A DNA stretch of 32,668 bases from Candidatus Aminicenantota bacterium (lineage in GTDB: Bacteria; Acidobacteriota; Aminicenantia; UBA2199), in assembly GCA_011772425.1 (NCBI GenBank), contig WVZO01000166.1, positions 1 through 32,668 of the forward strand, given 5' to 3'. The notes beneath the pieces were generated by a model that was not told where the DNA came from, ran no database searches, and worked only from the letters and a program-made list of their open reading frames with translations. Positions within the stretch are counted from its first letter, which is position 1, and each line of letters starts with the position of its first letter. The position numbers and the translations under genes are program-made. Below are positions 25,594 through 32,668 of the stretch, piece after piece.

Positions 25594-25923
25594 TTTTCAA
25601 CCTTCCTTTTTTATTATTATATGAAACATATGGCAAATCGATTCCCAATGGTCTTGCCATGGCTCAATTATAGCATCAAAGATGTTGCGATGCAAGGATT
25701 CACTCAGAATAGGATAATTGGGGTAAAATAATAAAGTCAGGCGACGTTTTCATTCTTTCGGTGGGATCATCCTTTGCCTGAGGGAAATTTTTAATCCCTG
25801 GCTTTCAATGAGGTGTTTCAAGCTGGTTTAAACCTCCTCCAGGGATTAGTACGGTGCCATAACGCTCCACAAAGGTTCCCCTTATTAAGACCTACTTCAT
25901 TTCTTTTTTTCTCTCCCTACCCC
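25594..25923. other. Divergent intergenic region, caspase operon and kinase
   Basis: Apart from the minus-strand promoter at 25667-25695 I see only short inverted repeats (TCAGGC 25737-25742 with GCCTGA about 25776-25781; AGGGA..TCCCT about 25780-25798). No gene or known motif. Confidence 0.4.
25667..25695 (-). promoter_or_regulatory. Predicted promoter of the caspase-FGE/TRAP operon
   Basis: On the minus strand, TTGCAT (25695-25690), 17 bp, consensus TATAAT (25672-25667); leader of about 70 nt to ATG 25593. An intact promoter over frameshifted genes argues against long-standing decay. Confidence 0.55.
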
Positions 25924-25952
25924 TTGAAAAAAAAAGCCGGGCAGATTAAAAT
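25924..25952 (+). promoter_or_regulatory. Predicted promoter of the kinase-FGE gene
   Basis: TTGAAA (25924-25929), 17 bp, TAAAAT (25947-25952), about 23 nt before the TTG start at 25982. Confidence 0.5.
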
Positions 25953-25981
25953 AAAATATAACTAATAATGGAAGGTGATAA

Positions 25982-28432
25982 TTGAGACCTGATAATATGC
26001 TGGAGGCTGCTCTAAGAAAGTTGGGAAATAGGTATAAGTATGTAAAATCTCTTGGTGAAGGTGGTTTTTCAAACGTATACTTGATAAAGGATTCAACTAA
26101 TAATATGGAATATGCCTTGAAAATAATGGACTATGATTATCTCCAGCAAATATTAAAAAAGAAAAAGCCAACTAACATTAAAGCGGAATTGAATATTATA
26201 AAACAAAGATTTATAAAGGAGGCTTCTTTTTATAAAAAAATTGATCATCCATATATAGTAAAAATACTTACTGTCGATGTTATTGAAGACGTCGGCAGAG
26301 GGATCGAGGTCCCCTACTTAATTACACATTTCATCGATGGCAAGAGTTTGAAAAAGATAATCGAGGACAATGGACCGTTGGATTTTAAAACAGCTTTAAA
26401 AATTTCAGAAAATATACTTTCGGTGCTCAATAGTATCCACCACAGAAAAGTCATCCATAGGGATATAAAGCCCGGTAATATTATGATAGACAATAAAACC
26501 GGCGAAGCGATTTTAATAGATTTCGGATTGGCGAAAGATAAGTTGGGTGAAACGACATTAACAATTAGCGGTCAGATTTTAGGTACCCCGGCATACATGT
26601 CACCAGAACAATGCAGGGGACTTAAAGGGCTGGAGTTTACGACGGACATATATTCTTTTGGGGTTGTCCTGTACGAAATGCTGGCAGGTAACCCCCCCTT
26701 TAAGGGGGATGGGTACATAGACCTTTGCCATGCGCATCAAGAAAAGCAGGTACCAAATATAATGAGCTTGAATCCAGGTTTACCCCAGGGTATTGAAAAA
26801 ATAATATATAAAGCAATGGCTAAAGAACCGAAAGACCGGTATCAAAAAGCAGGGGAGATGCTCAGTGACCTGGAAAAAATAGAACAGGAACCTAAAATAG
26901 CAAAAACAGGTAAATCAAAAGAAAAGCAAGATGATCACGACGCAGCAAAAACCGGGGAGCCAAAACGAAAAATAAGAAAATATTTTATATACCTTATCGG
27001 GATTTTTGCGGTATTAGCTGCCTTATTGCTTATTTATAAATATATCCCATCCTCTGGTACAACTTATAATTATAAAGAAAATTTCGATCTGGCCACAAGG
27101 GCTTTTGAGGAAGGCAAATTTGATAAAGCCGAATTTCATTTATCTGAAGCCGGGAAAATAAAAACTACTACAGAACTTAACGATCTTTACGTGCGAATGC
27201 AAGAAAAAAAACAACTGGAATTAGCGAAACAATTGGCGGCAATGAATAAAGATTTCCAGGCCCTGGAAGCTTTTTTAAAAGGAAAAGCGGGAGCGAAGGA
27301 TAAAATAGCCGAATGTCGCAAGTTCCTGGATAAATACAAAAATATTCCCCAAAATGACGAGACAAAATTGATTATTTCAGAGGTTAATCAACATGTCACC
27401 CGATTGGAACAATACGAGAAACATATCGCTGATGCGCAAGAATATTTAAAGAATGGTGAATTAAACAAAGCCTATGAAAGCCTGAAATGGGCAAAAGACA
27501 TCAATAAAACACCAGGAACGGTAGAACTTGAGGACAAATTATTTAAAGAAAGCGTTTCTGCTTTAGAAGCCCACTATAAAGAAGCAAAGTACGGGGAAGC
27601 AGAAGAAAATTATCGATTGGCAAAAGCAATAAAACCGGACAGTGACCTTCGAGACCTGGAAAAAAAGATAGAATTTTTAAAAGGAATGCCCGCAGATGTA
27701 AAAGCAATCCATAAAAAAGGTATAAAGATAGAACAAAATAAACAAAAATTATGGGAAGCTGATTTTGGGAATGGCATCGTAATGGTCTATATTCCGCCGG
27801 GTCCATTTATCATGGGCAGTTCAAGGCACCCTGGTCCGGAAGAATACTGGATGGGGAAAACAGAGGTATCGGTCGTCCAGTACAGGAAATTTTTGAACGA
27901 AAAACGTTCCAATTACCCGGAATGGATGGAAAAGGGAAGCAAGTTTAACCTGGAAACAGGTAGTGATGATCATTATAAAAATCAAGTGTATGATAATTAT
28001 CCGGTGGTGGGAATATCCTGGCATGATGCAAAGGCATACTGCGATTGGTTGTCCGGGAAAACCGGTCTGACGTTTCAACTGCCTACTGAGGAACAATGGG
28101 AAAAGGCCGCGCGGGGTACAGACGGCCGTATGTATCCCTGGGGCGGCACCAGGGCTGATAATACGTTAGCAAACTTTTTCTCTCAATCCCCGAAAACAGT
28201 TGAAGTAAACTCCTATCCCCAGGGTGCTTCCCCCTATGGCCTGCTAAACATGGCCGGCAATGTGGAAGAGTGGTGTGGCTCTGAAGAAGACCCGGAAAGC
28301 CCCGTTGCCCGCGGCGGCGGTTTTTACAGTAATGATCTTTATATCCGCTGTACCGCCAGGATAAAGTACGATCCTTCGACCCGTAACAATGCGTTAGGTT
28401 TCCGCCTTTGCTTGGTAACGAAAGAGCGGTAG
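25982..28432 (+). CDS. Membrane Ser/Thr protein kinase with C-terminal FGE-fold domain (816 aa)
   Basis: Start is TTG 25982, placed by GGAAGGTG a few bases upstream; ATG 25997 is too far from it. Hanks-type kinase domain (about 18-290): glycine loop LGEGGFSNVY (24-33), K47 of YALKI, HRDIKPGN with D161, DFG at 180-182, and GTPAYMSPEQ. A basic linker and one transmembrane helix (334-353) follow, then an extracytoplasmic helical, TPR-like region (about 365-580) and an FGE/SUMF1 domain (about 592-816) with PPGPFIMG, LPTEEQWEKAARG, MAGNVEEWC and ARGGGFYSND. The FGly cysteine pair is not conserved, so the outer domain is probably a sensor for the inner kinase. All kinase catalytic residues are present. 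Confidence 0.92.
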   Translation: MRPDNMLEAALRKLGNRYKYVKSLGEGGFSNVYLIKDSTNNMEYALKIMDYDYLQQILKKKKPTNIKAELNIIKQRFIKEASFYKKIDHPYIVKILTVDVIEDVGRGIEVPYLITHFIDGKSLKKIIEDNGPLDFKTALKISENILSVLNSIHHRKVIHRDIKPGNIMIDNKTGEAILIDFGLAKDKLGETTLTISGQILGTPAYMSPEQCRGLKGLEFTTDIYSFGVVLYEMLAGNPPFKGDGYIDLCHAHQEKQVPNIMSLNPGLPQGIEKIIYKAMAKEPKDRYQKAGEMLSDLEKIEQEPKIAKTGKSKEKQDDHDAAKTGEPKRKIRKYFIYLIGIFAVLAALLLIYKYIPSSGTTYNYKENFDLATRAFEEGKFDKAEFHLSEAGKIKTTTELNDLYVRMQEKKQLELAKQLAAMNKDFQALEAFLKGKAGAKDKIAECRKFLDKYKNIPQNDETKLIISEVNQHVTRLEQYEKHIADAQEYLKNGELNKAYESLKWAKDINKTPGTVELEDKLFKESVSALEAHYKEAKYGEAEENYRLAKAIKPDSDLRDLEKKIEFLKGMPADVKAIHKKGIKIEQNKQKLWEADFGNGIVMVYIPPGPFIMGSSRHPGPEEYWMGKTEVSVVQYRKFLNEKRSNYPEWMEKGSKFNLETGSDDHYKNQVYDNYPVVGISWHDAKAYCDWLSGKTGLTFQLPTEEQWEKAARGTDGRMYPWGGTRADNTLANFFSQSPKTVEVNSYPQGASPYGLLNMAGNVEEWCGSEEDPESPVARGGGFYSNDLYIRCTARIKYDPSTRNNALGFRLCLVTKER

Positions 28433-28490
28433 GAATCCCGTGAACCAGGGAAAATAGCCCACGAATTACACGAATTATCACGAAAAAAGG

Positions 28491-28610
28491 GGGAACCACA
28501 GATTACACTGATTACACAGATTTTTTTGTTTTTCTTCTTTGTGTTCCTTCGCGTTCTTCGCGGCTAAACCAAAAAAACTCTGTGTCCTCTGTGCCTCTGT
28601 GGTTAAAAAT
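28491..28610. repeat. 'gggaaccacagattacac' repeat, copy 1, plus ttcgcgg text
   Basis: 'gggaaccacagattacac' then 'tgattacacagattttttt' at 28491-28527, followed by 'gttccttcgcgttcttcgcggctaa'. The same opening recurs at 29613 and 31733. The whole gap 28433-28740 holds no gene. Confidence 0.65.
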
Positions 28611-28740
28611 AATCTTTTTGGTTCCGGTTGAAAAGAAAGGGGACAGGCAAGTTCCCTATTTCCGGTATTTTTTGCCTGGTGACTTTTTACTCTTTTTTTG
28701 TCCTTTTCTGGCAAGATTTAGCTGATACGTTACAAAAGGA

Positions 28741-29211
28741 TTAAACTTCTCCGGCGATTGTTAATATTTCATCTTTGAGTTTATGGGAAATACGGAAATT
28801 TTCTTTATCTAATATTTCCAATAGAGGTTTAATTTCTGAGATTTTTTTTCTTTTTTTGGCTTTTACCAGGATTCCTAATAGACCTGTTATTTTCAACTTT
28901 AATTTTCTTGCGGTCTGACGAGCCCTCAAGTCATCCAGGACAAGAACATAATTTTCCTTTTCAATACCCAATGTTATGACTTCGGACTCGCCATCTCCTA
29001 ACATTTTTCTAAAGTCTTTTGCCTTATTGATATCATCTACAGGCAGTATTCTAATCCAATGGGGTAAATCATGTCCCAACTCAGATATGACAGCTTCGGG
29101 AACATTAATGGAGTTGTATAAATCTTTTAAGATTTCAATTAGATTCAGTTTATATAGAGCGATTATAGAACTTGAGTCAAGGATAATATTTGGGTCTTTC
29201 TCTTCAGGCAT
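28741..29211 (-). CDS. PIN-domain toxin, DUF3368 type (156 aa)
   Basis: A PIN protein with the layout of the DUF3368 subgroup: D12 in IILDSSSII, E44 in VISELG, GDGESEVITLG (acidic E75/E77), VLDDLRARQTARKLKLKITG (D93/D94) and the LLGILVKAK segment that marks this subgroup. Predicted Mg-dependent RNase toxin. Its ATG (29211) overlaps the end of the UPF0175 antitoxin gene by 8 nt, the standard arrangement for this pair, implying coupled translation from the promoter at 29449-29477. Complete and probably functional. Confidence 0.88.
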   Translation of the reverse strand: MPEEKDPNIILDSSSIIALYKLNLIEILKDLYNSINVPEAVISELGHDLPHWIRILPVDDINKAKDFRKMLGDGESEVITLGIEKENYVLVLDDLRARQTARKLKLKITGLLGILVKAKKRKKISEIKPLLEILDKENFRISHKLKDEILTIAGEV

Positions 29212-29428
29212 TCAGGATATCTTCTTTTAAATCTTCAACGGGGTAATCGATTACCGGGATATTTTTTCCTGATAATAATTCTATGAACTTATCTAAGGGA
29301 TATTCAGCGATTTCAGAGGCCTTTTCCAGTGAGACGCGATGTTCTTCAAAAAGCTTGACGGCCAGGTAAAGTTTCGCATCTGCCTCACTGACATCAATCG
29401 GTTTTTTAAATTTAACCTCTGTTAGCAT
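29204..29428 (-). CDS. UPF0175-family antitoxin (74 aa)
   Basis: The pattern AKLYLAVKLFEEHRVSLEKASEIAEYPLDKFIELLSGKNIPV is the UPF0175 helix-turn-helix, and VIDYPVEDLKEDI is its usual C-terminus that contacts the PIN partner. Start at ATG 29428 (AGGAAGTG about 7 nt upstream); a longer frame from 29458 lies within the promoter. It overlaps the DUF3368 toxin gene by 8 nt. By family knowledge it represses its own operon and neutralises the toxin. Confidence 0.88.
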   Translation of the reverse strand: MLTEVKFKKPIDVSEADAKLYLAVKLFEEHRVSLEKASEIAEYPLDKFIELLSGKNIPVIDYPVEDLKEDILNA

Positions 29429-29448
29429 AACGTCACTTCCTAAAAGAT

Positions 29449-29477
29449 AATATAGCATTATAAAAGGGATTTGTCAA
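29449..29477 (-). promoter_or_regulatory. Predicted promoter of the UPF0175/PIN module
   Basis: On the minus strand, perfect TTGACA (29477-29472), 17 bp, TATATT (29454-29449), about 20 nt before ATG 29428. Confidence 0.6.
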
Positions 29478-29489
29478 GAAGAAAACAGG

Positions 29490-29515
29490 GAATAAAGTGT
29501 CCAGGTACTTTATTC
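29490..29515. repeat. Inverted repeat GAATAAAGT / ACTTTATTC
   Basis: Perfect 9-bp arms (29490-29498, 29507-29515) around 8 nt. It lies upstream of the TA promoter and could be an operator or a repeat end. The rest of the gap up to 29823 shows no gene. Confidence 0.5.
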
Positions 29516-29612
29516 TGTCCTTTTTAAGGATAGCAGTATTTAAAGGAAAATGCAATATCCTTTTGCCAATTTCAGCATTCTAATCTTTTTTACCCGGGGA
29601 CAATGAAAAGGG

Positions 29613-29690
29613 GGGAACCACAGATTACACCGATTACACCGATTTTTTTGTTTTCTTTCGTGTCATTCGTGTAATTCGTGGGCTATTCTC
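29613..29690. repeat. 'gggaaccacagattacac' repeat, copy 2
   Basis: 'gggaaccacagattacac' then 'cgattacaccgattttttt', followed by 'cgtgtcattcgtgtaattcg'. Same element as at 28491 and 31733. Confidence 0.65.
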
Positions 29691-29823
29691 ATGGTAGTTG
29701 ACAAAAAGTTGTAAGAAACATTGTAGGAATCGGTGGGTTAAGGGAACAGGCAGAAAACACCGATCAAAATTGTTCTACTCCCCGGCTTTATCGATAATGA
29801 ACTGCTTTAAGTTTTCAGAAAAT

Positions 29824-29852
29824 TTGATATTTCCTCTTATTTATGATATATA
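29824..29852 (+). promoter_or_regulatory. Predicted promoter directly before the ATPase-nuclease gene
   Basis: TTGATA (29824-29829), 17 bp, TATATA (29847-29852). Six nt separate the -10 from ATG 29859, so the transcript should begin at or next to the ATG. The AGAGG just before the ATG is too close to act as an SD. Confidence 0.5.
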
Positions 29853-29858
29853 AGAGGT

Positions 29859-31640
29859 ATGGACTATGCATTAGAAGAACGAATCGGGAACCCGGACCTG
29901 TTTACCGGTAGAAAAGGGGAACTGGTTTATTTTCTTAAATGGATTAACGACATCAAAGAAAGAAAATCCCAGAGTACAGCCGTGCTGGCCCGCCGCAAAA
30001 TGGGAAAAACCGCCCTCATGGAACGGCTGTTCAATATCATTTTTTATAAAAACGATGGAGTGATTCCTTTTTACTATGAAGTAAAAGAAGTAAAAAAATG
30101 GGTGGGAGATTTTTGTGTGGATTTTTTTCTTACGTTCATTTACCAGTATGTTGCTTTTAAAACCAGGGATATCAATTATCTCAAACCGCTGGAAAAAAAT
30201 GATTTCGCGGCCATAAAGGAAATAACCCGGAAAGAGGGATTCGACGACCTTACCGCACTAATAAAAAGCGTTGAATATTCATTCAGCCATGGTCATGTGG
30301 ACATCCTCTGGGACACGGTTCGCGAAGCGCCAATGACCATCGCACACCGGAAAAAAGAATTCATTGTTCAAATGATCGATGAGTTCCAGTTTTTAAATGC
30401 CATGATCTATTGGGATAAAGCAAAAAGTGAAAACCAGTTAGCCGATACCCTGGCTGGTGGTTATTTGAGCACGGCTGAGAGCAAAATCGCCCCGCTGCTG
30501 GTTTCCGGCAGTTGGGTGGGCTGGTTGATGAATCAATTGATAATGATGCTGCCGGCACGTTTCAAATACAAATCCCTTAAAAATATGCCGGAAGATGAAG
30601 CTGTGGAAATGGTGTTTAAATACTCCCGGTTCTTTGATGTCCCGGTCACCGAGGAAACCGCTTATCTTATTGCCCATCTTTCTGAGGGTAGTCCCTTTTA
30701 TATCAGTTCCATTATACGTTCCGAATATGAGGATAAAGACCTGACCACAGTTGACGGCCTGACTCGAACCCTTGAGTTTGAGACATTGGATGATCACGGT
30801 GTTATCAAGTTCACCTGGATGGAATATGTGAAAACCGCGTTTAGCAAAGTCAATGATAAAAATGCCAAAAAGATCGTGCTCCACCTGTGCAAACATAAAG
30901 GAAGGGAGGTGACCCGGAAAGAGTTAATTGATGAATTACACCTGGACATACCGGATGAGGAACTGGAAAAAAAACTGGACGCCCTGGTTAAGTCGGATAT
31001 TATCAAGCAGGGGCAAACAAATTTCGACTACCAGTGTGTTCAGGACAACGTTTTCGATAAAGTGTTTCGCGGTGTTTATCAAAAAGAGATCGAACATTTT
31101 GATGTGGGCCAGATAAAAAAAGAATACAATCAATCGCTTGAAGAGCTGAATAAACAGTACCGGAGTTTACAGGGAAAATACAATTATCAACAGGGTTATT
31201 TTGCCGAGTATTTGATCCTGGATCAATTAAAATACCGGGCCCTGGAGAAAAATGAGTTGTTAAAGTCGATTACCCGTTATTTGCCTGGTGATTTTGATTT
31301 TTGTGATTATTCGCGGGTATGGAGATACGACAGCTCCCCCGAGTACGCCAGGAGATTCAGTGTGGATATTTTTGCCCGGTCCCGGTCGCCGGCTGATTAT
31401 TCCATTATCGGTGAGGTTAAGAGCAGGGATGTAAAAAAATTTTCTAAAGATGAGGTAATTGATTTCGAGAAGAAACTTGAAGAAGTTAAAAAGATAGAGA
31501 ATATAGAGCGTGCGATTGGTTTTATTTTTTCCCGCAGCGGGTTTACAAAGGAAGCGGAAGCTTACTGCCAGGAAAGAGGGATTGCCTGCAGCGAAGATGA
31601 GAGGTGGTTAGAAACCGGCAAGTTCCCTTTAGAGATTTAG
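29859..31640 (+). CDS. Archaeal-type P-loop ATPase with C-terminal PD-(D/E)XK nuclease (593 aa)
   Basis: The NPDLFTGRKGEL start and the atypical P-loop ARRKMGKT (44-51), with Walker B FIVQMIDE (168-175), place it in the archaeal ATPase/STAND-like group. A winged-helix segment follows (about 325-395, HLCKHKGREVTRKELIDEL). The C-terminal third holds a restriction-endonuclease-like core: D503 in FSVDIFARS and E519-V-K521 in IIGEVKSRD. The layout (switch ATPase, wHTH, nuclease) suggests a regulated nuclease in phage or plasmid conflict; this is inference. It differs in sequence from the ATPase-nuclease at 17547. Predicted leaderless transcript, with its own promoter. Confidence 0.88.
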   Translation: MDYALEERIGNPDLFTGRKGELVYFLKWINDIKERKSQSTAVLARRKMGKTALMERLFNIIFYKNDGVIPFYYEVKEVKKWVGDFCVDFFLTFIYQYVAFKTRDINYLKPLEKNDFAAIKEITRKEGFDDLTALIKSVEYSFSHGHVDILWDTVREAPMTIAHRKKEFIVQMIDEFQFLNAMIYWDKAKSENQLADTLAGGYLSTAESKIAPLLVSGSWVGWLMNQLIMMLPARFKYKSLKNMPEDEAVEMVFKYSRFFDVPVTEETAYLIAHLSEGSPFYISSIIRSEYEDKDLTTVDGLTRTLEFETLDDHGVIKFTWMEYVKTAFSKVNDKNAKKIVLHLCKHKGREVTRKELIDELHLDIPDEELEKKLDALVKSDIIKQGQTNFDYQCVQDNVFDKVFRGVYQKEIEHFDVGQIKKEYNQSLEELNKQYRSLQGKYNYQQGYFAEYLILDQLKYRALEKNELLKSITRYLPGDFDFCDYSRVWRYDSSPEYARRFSVDIFARSRSPADYSIIGEVKSRDVKKFSKDEVIDFEKKLEEVKKIENIERAIGFIFSRSGFTKEAEAYCQERGIACSEDERWLETGKFPLEI

Positions 31641-31813
31641 CCGCAAAAATACACGAAAGAAGAGTTTCTTTTATTTTTTTAGCCACTAAGGCATTTACAA
31701 TGCGGTAAAAAGCACGAAGGCACGCTAAGCCAGGGAACCACAGATTACACCGATTACGCAGATTTTTTTTCTTCTTCGCGTTTCTTGGCGTGTCTTCGCG
31801 GCTAAACAAAAAA
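31641..31813. repeat. cacgaag text with third 'gggaaccacagattacac' copy
   Basis: Starts with 'agccgcaaaaatacacgaaag'. The 'gggaaccacagattacac' element lies at 31733-31770 and 'cttcgcggctaaac' at the end. No gene. Confidence 0.6.
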
Positions 31814-32128
31814 ACAACGGAAAATTACAAAAGAACAACATAAAGTAACAAAACAACAGCGGAAGATGATAAACGAACTACAGAGAAAAACAAAGAAACA
31901 ACGGAGAAAAACAAAGAAACTGCGGGGGAGAATATAGGAACAACGGAGGATGACAATGAAAAAACGGAGGACAATAGGGGAACAACGGAAGACAACAAAG
32001 GAACTACGGAGAGCAATACAAGAACAACGAAAGGCAACATAGGAACAACAGGGGACGGCAATAGAAATACGGAGGGCAACAGGGGAACAGCGGGGGACAA
32101 CGAAGGAACTACGGGGAGAAACAGGTAC
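31814..32128 (+). repeat. 21-bp tandem repeat, 15 units, encoding a heptapeptide
   Basis: Units begin exactly every 21 bp from 31814 to 32108 with the consensus ACAACGGAGGACAACAAAGGA-like pattern, fifteen units in all. In the plus frame each encodes T-T-E-x-N-x-G/R (TTEDNKG and variants). Unit 2 has a TAA (31841-31843); units from 31856 on are open. Divergence is at the codon level and no unit has an indel. The last unit (TTGRNRY) runs straight into the HTH coding sequence. Confidence 0.9.
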
Positions 32129-32464
32129 GAAAATGGCGAAACACCCCCAAAACTCATGACATTGTATAAATTGGGAAGCGAATTCGATATTTCGCTCGAC
32201 TGGTTGATTCGCGGTATAGAGCCCATGCATTGCCAGGAAAGAGAAGCAAAAAAAGAAGCGGAACCACCGCCCCCTGAGCCCCTGGAAACATTGCCCGATG
32301 ATGTCAAAGAACTGGTGGAACATATGGAACAAATCCCGGTACTGCGGTATAAAGTATTGCTGTACTTTCTCCACCTTAAAGAAAAATATAAAGAAACGAT
32401 AGAAACAGCCATGAAAGAAAAAAAGGAGAAGAAAAAGGAGTCAAGCAAAAAGCCCGAATTTTAG
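31844..32464 (+). pseudogene. XRE-type HTH protein with N-terminus replaced by heptapeptide array
   Basis: Open after the TAA at 31843. About 95 codons of TTEDNKG-like repeat lead into RYENGETPPKLMTLYKLGSE and FDISLDWLIRGIEPM, which match the last helices of an XRE/Cro HTH domain and the C-terminal motif seen in many small regulators. A Pro/Glu-rich linker, a helix (VKELVEHMEQIPVLRYKVLLYF) and a basic tail follow. HTH helices 1-3, including the recognition helix, are missing. No SD precedes ATG 32156 and no start codon is obvious in the array. Either a regulator destroyed by repeat expansion, or an unusual protein with a repeat N-terminus and a start I cannot identify. Confidence 0.6.
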
Positions 32465-32479
32465 CCACTTCAATCCGAT

Positions 32480-32590
32480 CTCTCCTACCGCACGGGCACT
32501 CTGAAAAACCTACTGCCCTCCGTGCGGATATACTAACCACTACTCATATCTACAGGATGGACATAAAAACTTAAAAATGTCCATCCTGAA
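32480..32590. repeat. Dispersed two-hairpin element, copy 2
   Basis: Same order and orientation as copy 1 (2447-2580): CCGCACGGGC / GCCCTCCGTGCGG, then a 12-bp stem CAGGATGGACAT (32553-32564) with its complement (32577-32588) around a 12-nt loop. In this copy the first stem's distal arms (CCGCACG / CGTGCGG) pair perfectly. Confidence 0.75.
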
Positions 32591-32599
32591 AATACTATG

Positions 32600-32630
32600 T
32601 CTCCGACGGCCAGGGGCTCTCCTAAGAAAC
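32600..32630 (-). repeat. CCAGGGGC hairpin repeat, partial copy D
   Basis: 'ctccgacggccaggggctct' matches one arm of copies A-C in the same orientation as copy A. The other arm is absent or diverged before the window ends. Confidence 0.5.
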
Positions 32631-32668
32631 ACCACGTTATGGGCGCAGTTTGAAGGGTCGATTCTCTT

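Noticed and set aside
9393-28432. Diversity-generating retroelement acting on the FGE-fold domains
   Set aside because: FGE-like folds are common DGR targets, but no reverse transcriptase, template repeat or adenine-biased variable repeat was seen in the window.
9393-28432. Active formylglycine-generating enzymes for sulfatases
   Set aside because: The catalytic cysteine pair is absent in all three FGE domains and no sulfatase gene is present.
31802-32448. Minus-strand frames of 190 and 207 codons
   Set aside because: Antisense shadows of the 21-bp array; hydrophobic low-complexity repeats only.
32156-32464. ATG 32156 as start of a 102-aa regulator
   Set aside because: No SD, and the frame upstream (RYENGETPPKL) clearly belongs to the same HTH domain, so this ATG is internal.
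1-32668. tRNA or rRNA genes
   Set aside because: No cloverleaf with the conserved TTCNANNC arm or rRNA core motif was recognised by eye; a tRNAscan run would settle it.

Overview
The window looks like chromosomal accessory DNA from an uncultured Gram-negative bacterium. A VWFA-type protein of the kind common in Acidobacteria, exported CHAT, caspase and M64 peptidases, formylglycine-generating-enzyme (FGE/SUMF1) fold domains on several scaffolds, an OmpA domain, and long intergenic stretches of 'cacgaag / ttcgtggcta' repeat text together suggest a lineage near Acidobacteriota/Aminicenantes. That placement is inference; no rRNA or other marker gene is present.

Layout. 1-2850: a VapBC-like toxin-antitoxin (TA) pair, a second antitoxin followed only by the C-terminal remnant of a PIN toxin, and about 1.2 kb of non-coding DNA with three repeat arrays and two dispersed hairpin elements. 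2849-4591 (-): a lone OLD-like ATPase. 4765-9119 (-): a two-gene unit (unknown 1056-aa exported protein, then a VWFA protein, joined by an ATGA overlap). Divergent from it, 9393-13748 (+): a membrane TPR-FGE protein and a TPR-CHAT protease-like lipoprotein. 13896-15823 (-): an ECF-like sigma factor and a membrane zinc-finger anti-sigma factor, bracketed by two direct copies of a hairpin repeat. 16082-17461 (+): an exported M64 zinc peptidase. 17547-19328 (+): an AAA-ATPase/PD-(D/E)XK protein. 19815-20678 (-): an Rpn-type nuclease. 20935-21119: a MITE-like element.

21308-25593 (-) is a three-gene unit: an exported caspase-FGE fusion, a DctP (TRAP solute receptor)-OmpA fusion, and a second DctP protein. 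All three reading frames are broken by single +1 shifts (four in total), three of them in homopolymer runs (G9, G8, A7). 25982-28432 (+): a membrane Ser/Thr kinase carrying a C-terminal FGE domain. 28741-29428 (-): a UPF0175 antitoxin/DUF3368 PIN toxin pair. 29859-31640 (+): a second P-loop ATPase with a C-terminal PD-(D/E)XK nuclease. 31814-32464: a fifteen-unit 21-bp array that runs in frame into the C-terminal half of an XRE-type HTH protein. The window ends with a second copy of the dispersed element seen near 2.5 kb.

The common theme is cell-surface sensing and proteolysis under local control: FGE-fold domains lacking the catalytic cysteine pair sit on TPR, caspase and kinase scaffolds, beside a CHAT protein, an M64 peptidase, orphan solute receptors and a dedicated sigma/anti-sigma pair. 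TA modules and nuclease-ATPases fill the rest. Promoter-like elements with the canonical 17-bp spacing precede most transcription units; two of them lie exactly 6 bp before the ATG and predict leaderless mRNAs. No tRNA, rRNA, CRISPR array or complete transposase was recognised.
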